A stretch of 64,000 bases of DNA from Simplicispira metamorpha (GTDB taxonomy: Bacteria > Pseudomonadota > Gammaproteobacteria > Burkholderiales > Burkholderiaceae_C), in NCBI RefSeq assembly GCF_004341365.1, contig NZ_SLXH01000002.1:1-64000 (forward strand), in the 5' to 3' direction. The first letter of the stretch is position 1. Each line of letters starts with the position of its first letter. A program made the position numbers and the translations under genes. Positions 62,120-64,000 of the stretch are shown one piece after another. Under the pieces are notes generated by a model, which was not told the DNA's origin, did no database searches, and worked only from the letters and a program-made list of their open reading frames with translations.

Positions 62120-64000
62120 TCAGAATTTGGTGAACTTGGACTCGTCAATGTCCGTGTCACTGCCGTCCAGGGCTGCCGACGAACCCAGGCCCATTGATTC
62201 CATGAACGCCTTGGGTGTGCCACCACTGGAGGCTTTGCGCGCAGCGGGCTTGTAGGACTGCTGTGCGGCCTTGCGGGCGTTGCTGTTGGCCGATGGCTTG
62301 TGGCCGCTGGTTCCTGCCCCGTGGCCAGCGCCGTCAATCTTGAAGAACGCCATGGTCTGCTGCAGCTGCTCGACCTGGCTGCTCATTTCTTCGGCGGTGG
62401 CGGCCAGTTCTTCGGAACTGGAGGCATTTTGCTGTGTGGTCTGGCTCAGCTGGCTGATGGCCGAGTTGATCTGACCGGCGCCCGAGGACTGCTCTTCCGA
62501 GGCGGCGGTGATTTCCTGCACCAGGTCAGATGTCTTTTTGATGCTGGGCACGATCTCGTCGAGCAGCTTGCCAGCTTTTTCGGCCAGATCGACGCTCGAG
62601 CCTGCAACCTCGCCGATCTCCTGCGCCGCCACCTGGCTGCGTTCGGCCAGCTTGCGCACCTCGGCGGCCACCACGGCAAAGCCCTTGCCATGCTCGCCCG
62701 CGCGCGCTGCCTCGATGGCCGCGTTCAGGGCCAGCAGGTTGGTCTGGTAGGCAATGTCGTCAATGATGCCGATCTTCTTGGCAATCTGCTTCATTGCTGC
62801 CACCGTGGCCGCCACCGACTCGCCGCCCTCGGTGGCCTGCTTGGCCGCCTGGCTGGCCATGCCGTCGGTGATCTTGGCGTTTTCGGTGTTTTGCGAGATG
62901 GAGGACGTCATCTGCTCGATGGACGCGCTGGTCTCTTCCACGCTGGCTGCTTGCTCGCTGGAGGCCTGCGACAGCGATTGCGCTGTGGCGCTGACTTGCT
63001 CGGAGGCGCTGGAGAGGGCTTCGGCGGCCACCAGCACCTCGGTGATCACGCTGGCCATTTTGCTGACGGCGTTGTTGACCATGGTGCTGAGTTCGCGCAG
63101 ATCGCCTTGGTAGTTGCCGTTGACGTCGAGCGTCAGGTCACCGCGTGCCACAGCGCCCATGACGGTGCGCACTTCGTTGACGGGAATGACGACCGATTCA
63201 AGGGTGGCGTTGATGCCTTGGATGACCTTGCGGAAGTCCCCGTGGTGCTTGGCTGCATCGGCGCGCACCGAGAGCTTGCCCTCCACCGTGGCTTGCGAGA
63301 GCAGGTTGGCATCGGCCACCAGGGCCGTGACGGCCTGGATCACATCGCGCAGGCTCTTGGCCAGTACATCGTTGTCCGAGCGCACCTTGACCGAGACCGA
63401 CAAGTCACCCTTCGAGATGGACTGCGCCGCTGCCGATTGCTGGTTGGTCGCCTCAATGCAGGCATTGAGGTTGTTCTTCAGCGTGTTGAAGTCGCCGTTG
63501 TAGGAGTCGGTGATCTGCTTGGGGATATCGCCAATGGCAATCAGCTCGACGTACTTGGCGGCCACGTTGAGCGGGCCAATGACCGCGTCCAGCGTGTCGT
63601 TGACACCCTGCACGATTTTGCGGAAATCGCCCTGGTGCTTGGCGGCGTCGGCACGGGTGGCCAGCTTGCCCTCGACGGCAGCCTTGGACAGCATGCTGGC
63701 GTCTGCCACCAGTGCATTGACGGCGTCGATGCAGGTGTTGAGGTTGTTCTTCAGCGTGTTGAAATCGCCGTTGTAGGTGTCGGTGATTTTGGCGGGAATG
63801 GCGCCGCGCGAGATGTCGTCCACGTACTTGGCGGCCACGTTGAGCGGGCCAATGACCGCGTCCAGCGTGTCGTTGACGCCCTGCACGATCTTGCGGAAAT
63901 CGCCCTGGTGCTTGGCAGCATCGGCGCGGGTGGCCAGCTTGCCTTCGACGGCAGCCTTGGACAGCACGCCCGCGTCCGAGATCATGGCTTGCACCGCCGA
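62120..64000 (-). CDS. methyl-accepting chemotaxis protein with tandem HAMP-like units (5' truncated by window)
   Basis: 626 residues are visible; the start is beyond base 64000, since the repeated domain is open to the edge and the GTG at 63994 is internal. From the visible N-end: repeats of 91 aa containing [21 protein letters not shown] and NVAAKYV, each looking like a HAMP-type helix pair with a Gly/Asp turn. After a more divergent unit ([15 protein letters not shown] and [13 protein letters not shown]) comes a long coiled coil with the conserved hairpin tip [21 protein letters not shown] and methylation helices, then a Gly/Lys/Ser linker. No membrane or sensory part is in view. Confidence 0.92.
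   Translation of the reverse strand, partial: SAVQAMISDAGVLSKAAVEGKLATRADAAKHQGDFRKIVQGVNDTLDAVIGPLNVAAKYVDDISRGAIPAKITDTYNGDFNTLKNNLNTCIDAVNALVADASMLSKAAVEGKLATRADAAKHQGDFRKIVQGVNDTLDAVIGPLNVAAKYVELIAIGDIPKQITDSYNGDFNTLKNNLNACIEATNQQSAAAQSISKGDLSVSVKVRSDNDVLAKSLRDVIQAVTALVADANLLSQATVEGKLSVRADAAKHHGDFRKVIQGINATLESVVIPVNEVRTVMGAVARGDLTLDVNGNYQGDLRELSTMVNNAVSKMASVITEVLVAAEALSSASEQVSATAQSLSQASSEQAASVEETSASIEQMTSSISQNTENAKITDGMASQAAKQATEGGESVAATVAAMKQIAKKIGIIDDIAYQTNLLALNAAIEAARAGEHGKGFAVVAAEVRKLAERSQVAAQEIGEVAGSSVDLAEKAGKLLDEIVPSIKKTSDLVQEITAASEEQSSGAGQINSAISQLSQTTQQNASSSEELAATAEEMSSQVEQLQQTMAFFKIDGAGHGAGTSGHKPSANSNARKAAQQSYKPAARKASSGGTPKAFMESMGLGSSAALDGSDTDIDESKFTKF
63465..64000 (-). repeat. 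tandem 273-bp repeat encoding poly-HAMP units
   Basis: Period of 273 bp (91 codons): TTGAGGTTGTTCTTCAGCGT at 63465 recurs at 63738, and GCCACGTTGAGCGGGCC at 63561 recurs at 63834. Across about 140 bp (63549-63690 and 63822-63963) I count only six differences, all at silent sites, giving identical protein. The array may continue past the window edge. Confidence 0.88.

Noticed and set aside
63465-64000. CRISPR-like array
   Set aside because: The direct repeats are 273 bp, in frame and within a chemoreceptor gene, with no spacers; they are HAMP-coding duplications.
1-64000. Prophage, insertion sequence, integron or secretion-system island
   Set aside because: No integrase, transposase, terminal inverted repeats with target duplications, or phage structural genes were found in any frame.

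Overview
The window looks like chromosomal core DNA of a betaproteobacterium of the Burkholderiales, most likely family Comamonadaceae (Acidovorax-like). The reasons are the high-GC coding bias, the order tpiA-secG-tRNA-Leu-nuoA..N followed by DUF2818, a MutL of the endonuclease type, an FeS-type QueG, a minor-pilin operon of fimT-pilV-pilW-pilX-pilY1-pilE type, and two branched-chain-amino-acid-type transport gene sets. The genus is inference. I see no prophage, insertion sequence, CRISPR array or rRNA operon.

Layout. 1-5230 (+): end of etfB, etfA, an orphan periplasmic binding protein, a long acyl-CoA dehydrogenase and a nitronate monooxygenase, a set concerned with electron transfer from flavin dehydrogenases. 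5227-14426 (-): a small exported protein, then fimT, pilV, pilW, pilX, pilY1, pilE (type IV pilus tip and minor pilins), with ribD at the downstream end. 14726-19674 (+): rpsO, pnp (with a leader hairpin), a quinone oxidoreductase, tpiA and secG. 19769-35182 (+): tRNA-Leu(GAG), the complete 14-gene complex I operon nuoABCDEFGHIJKLMN, then DUF2818 and DUF1178 genes. 35298-37136 (-): an ABC exporter. 37424-42106 (+): a five-gene branched-chain-amino-acid-type ABC importer, in which the second ATPase has Arg in place of the Walker A Lys. 42162-47631 (-): an AttEFGH-like ABC export set (secreted lipocalin-like protein, large permease, ATPase) split by a divergent hsp20. 47628-57869: an enlarged version of the conserved tsaE-amidase-mutL-miaA cluster, with an MFS transporter, gdhA, an exported protein, dedA and a small lipoprotein between its members, and queG next to it. 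59089-64000 (-): mcp (cut by the window end), cheW, cheR, cheD and cheB, a chemotaxis adaptation module.

The most striking signal outside the genes is a dispersed element of about 55-60 bp with the core GATAGCTGCTNGCGC and a second half around GGAGCC plus a T-run. I count about sixteen copies or likely remnants. Most are in gaps between genes, and one has the form of an intrinsic terminator. Several lie in frame inside coding sequences (mutL, miaA, the ABC permease and, less clearly, tsaE and etfA), and one may extend the N-terminus of PilW. All in-gene copies are read in a stop-free frame: I-A-A-x-A when the coding strand carries the core, A-x-A-A-I or a near variant when it carries the complement. 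This resembles protein-invading palindromic elements such as those of Rickettsia, and it is my main candidate for an under-described system here.
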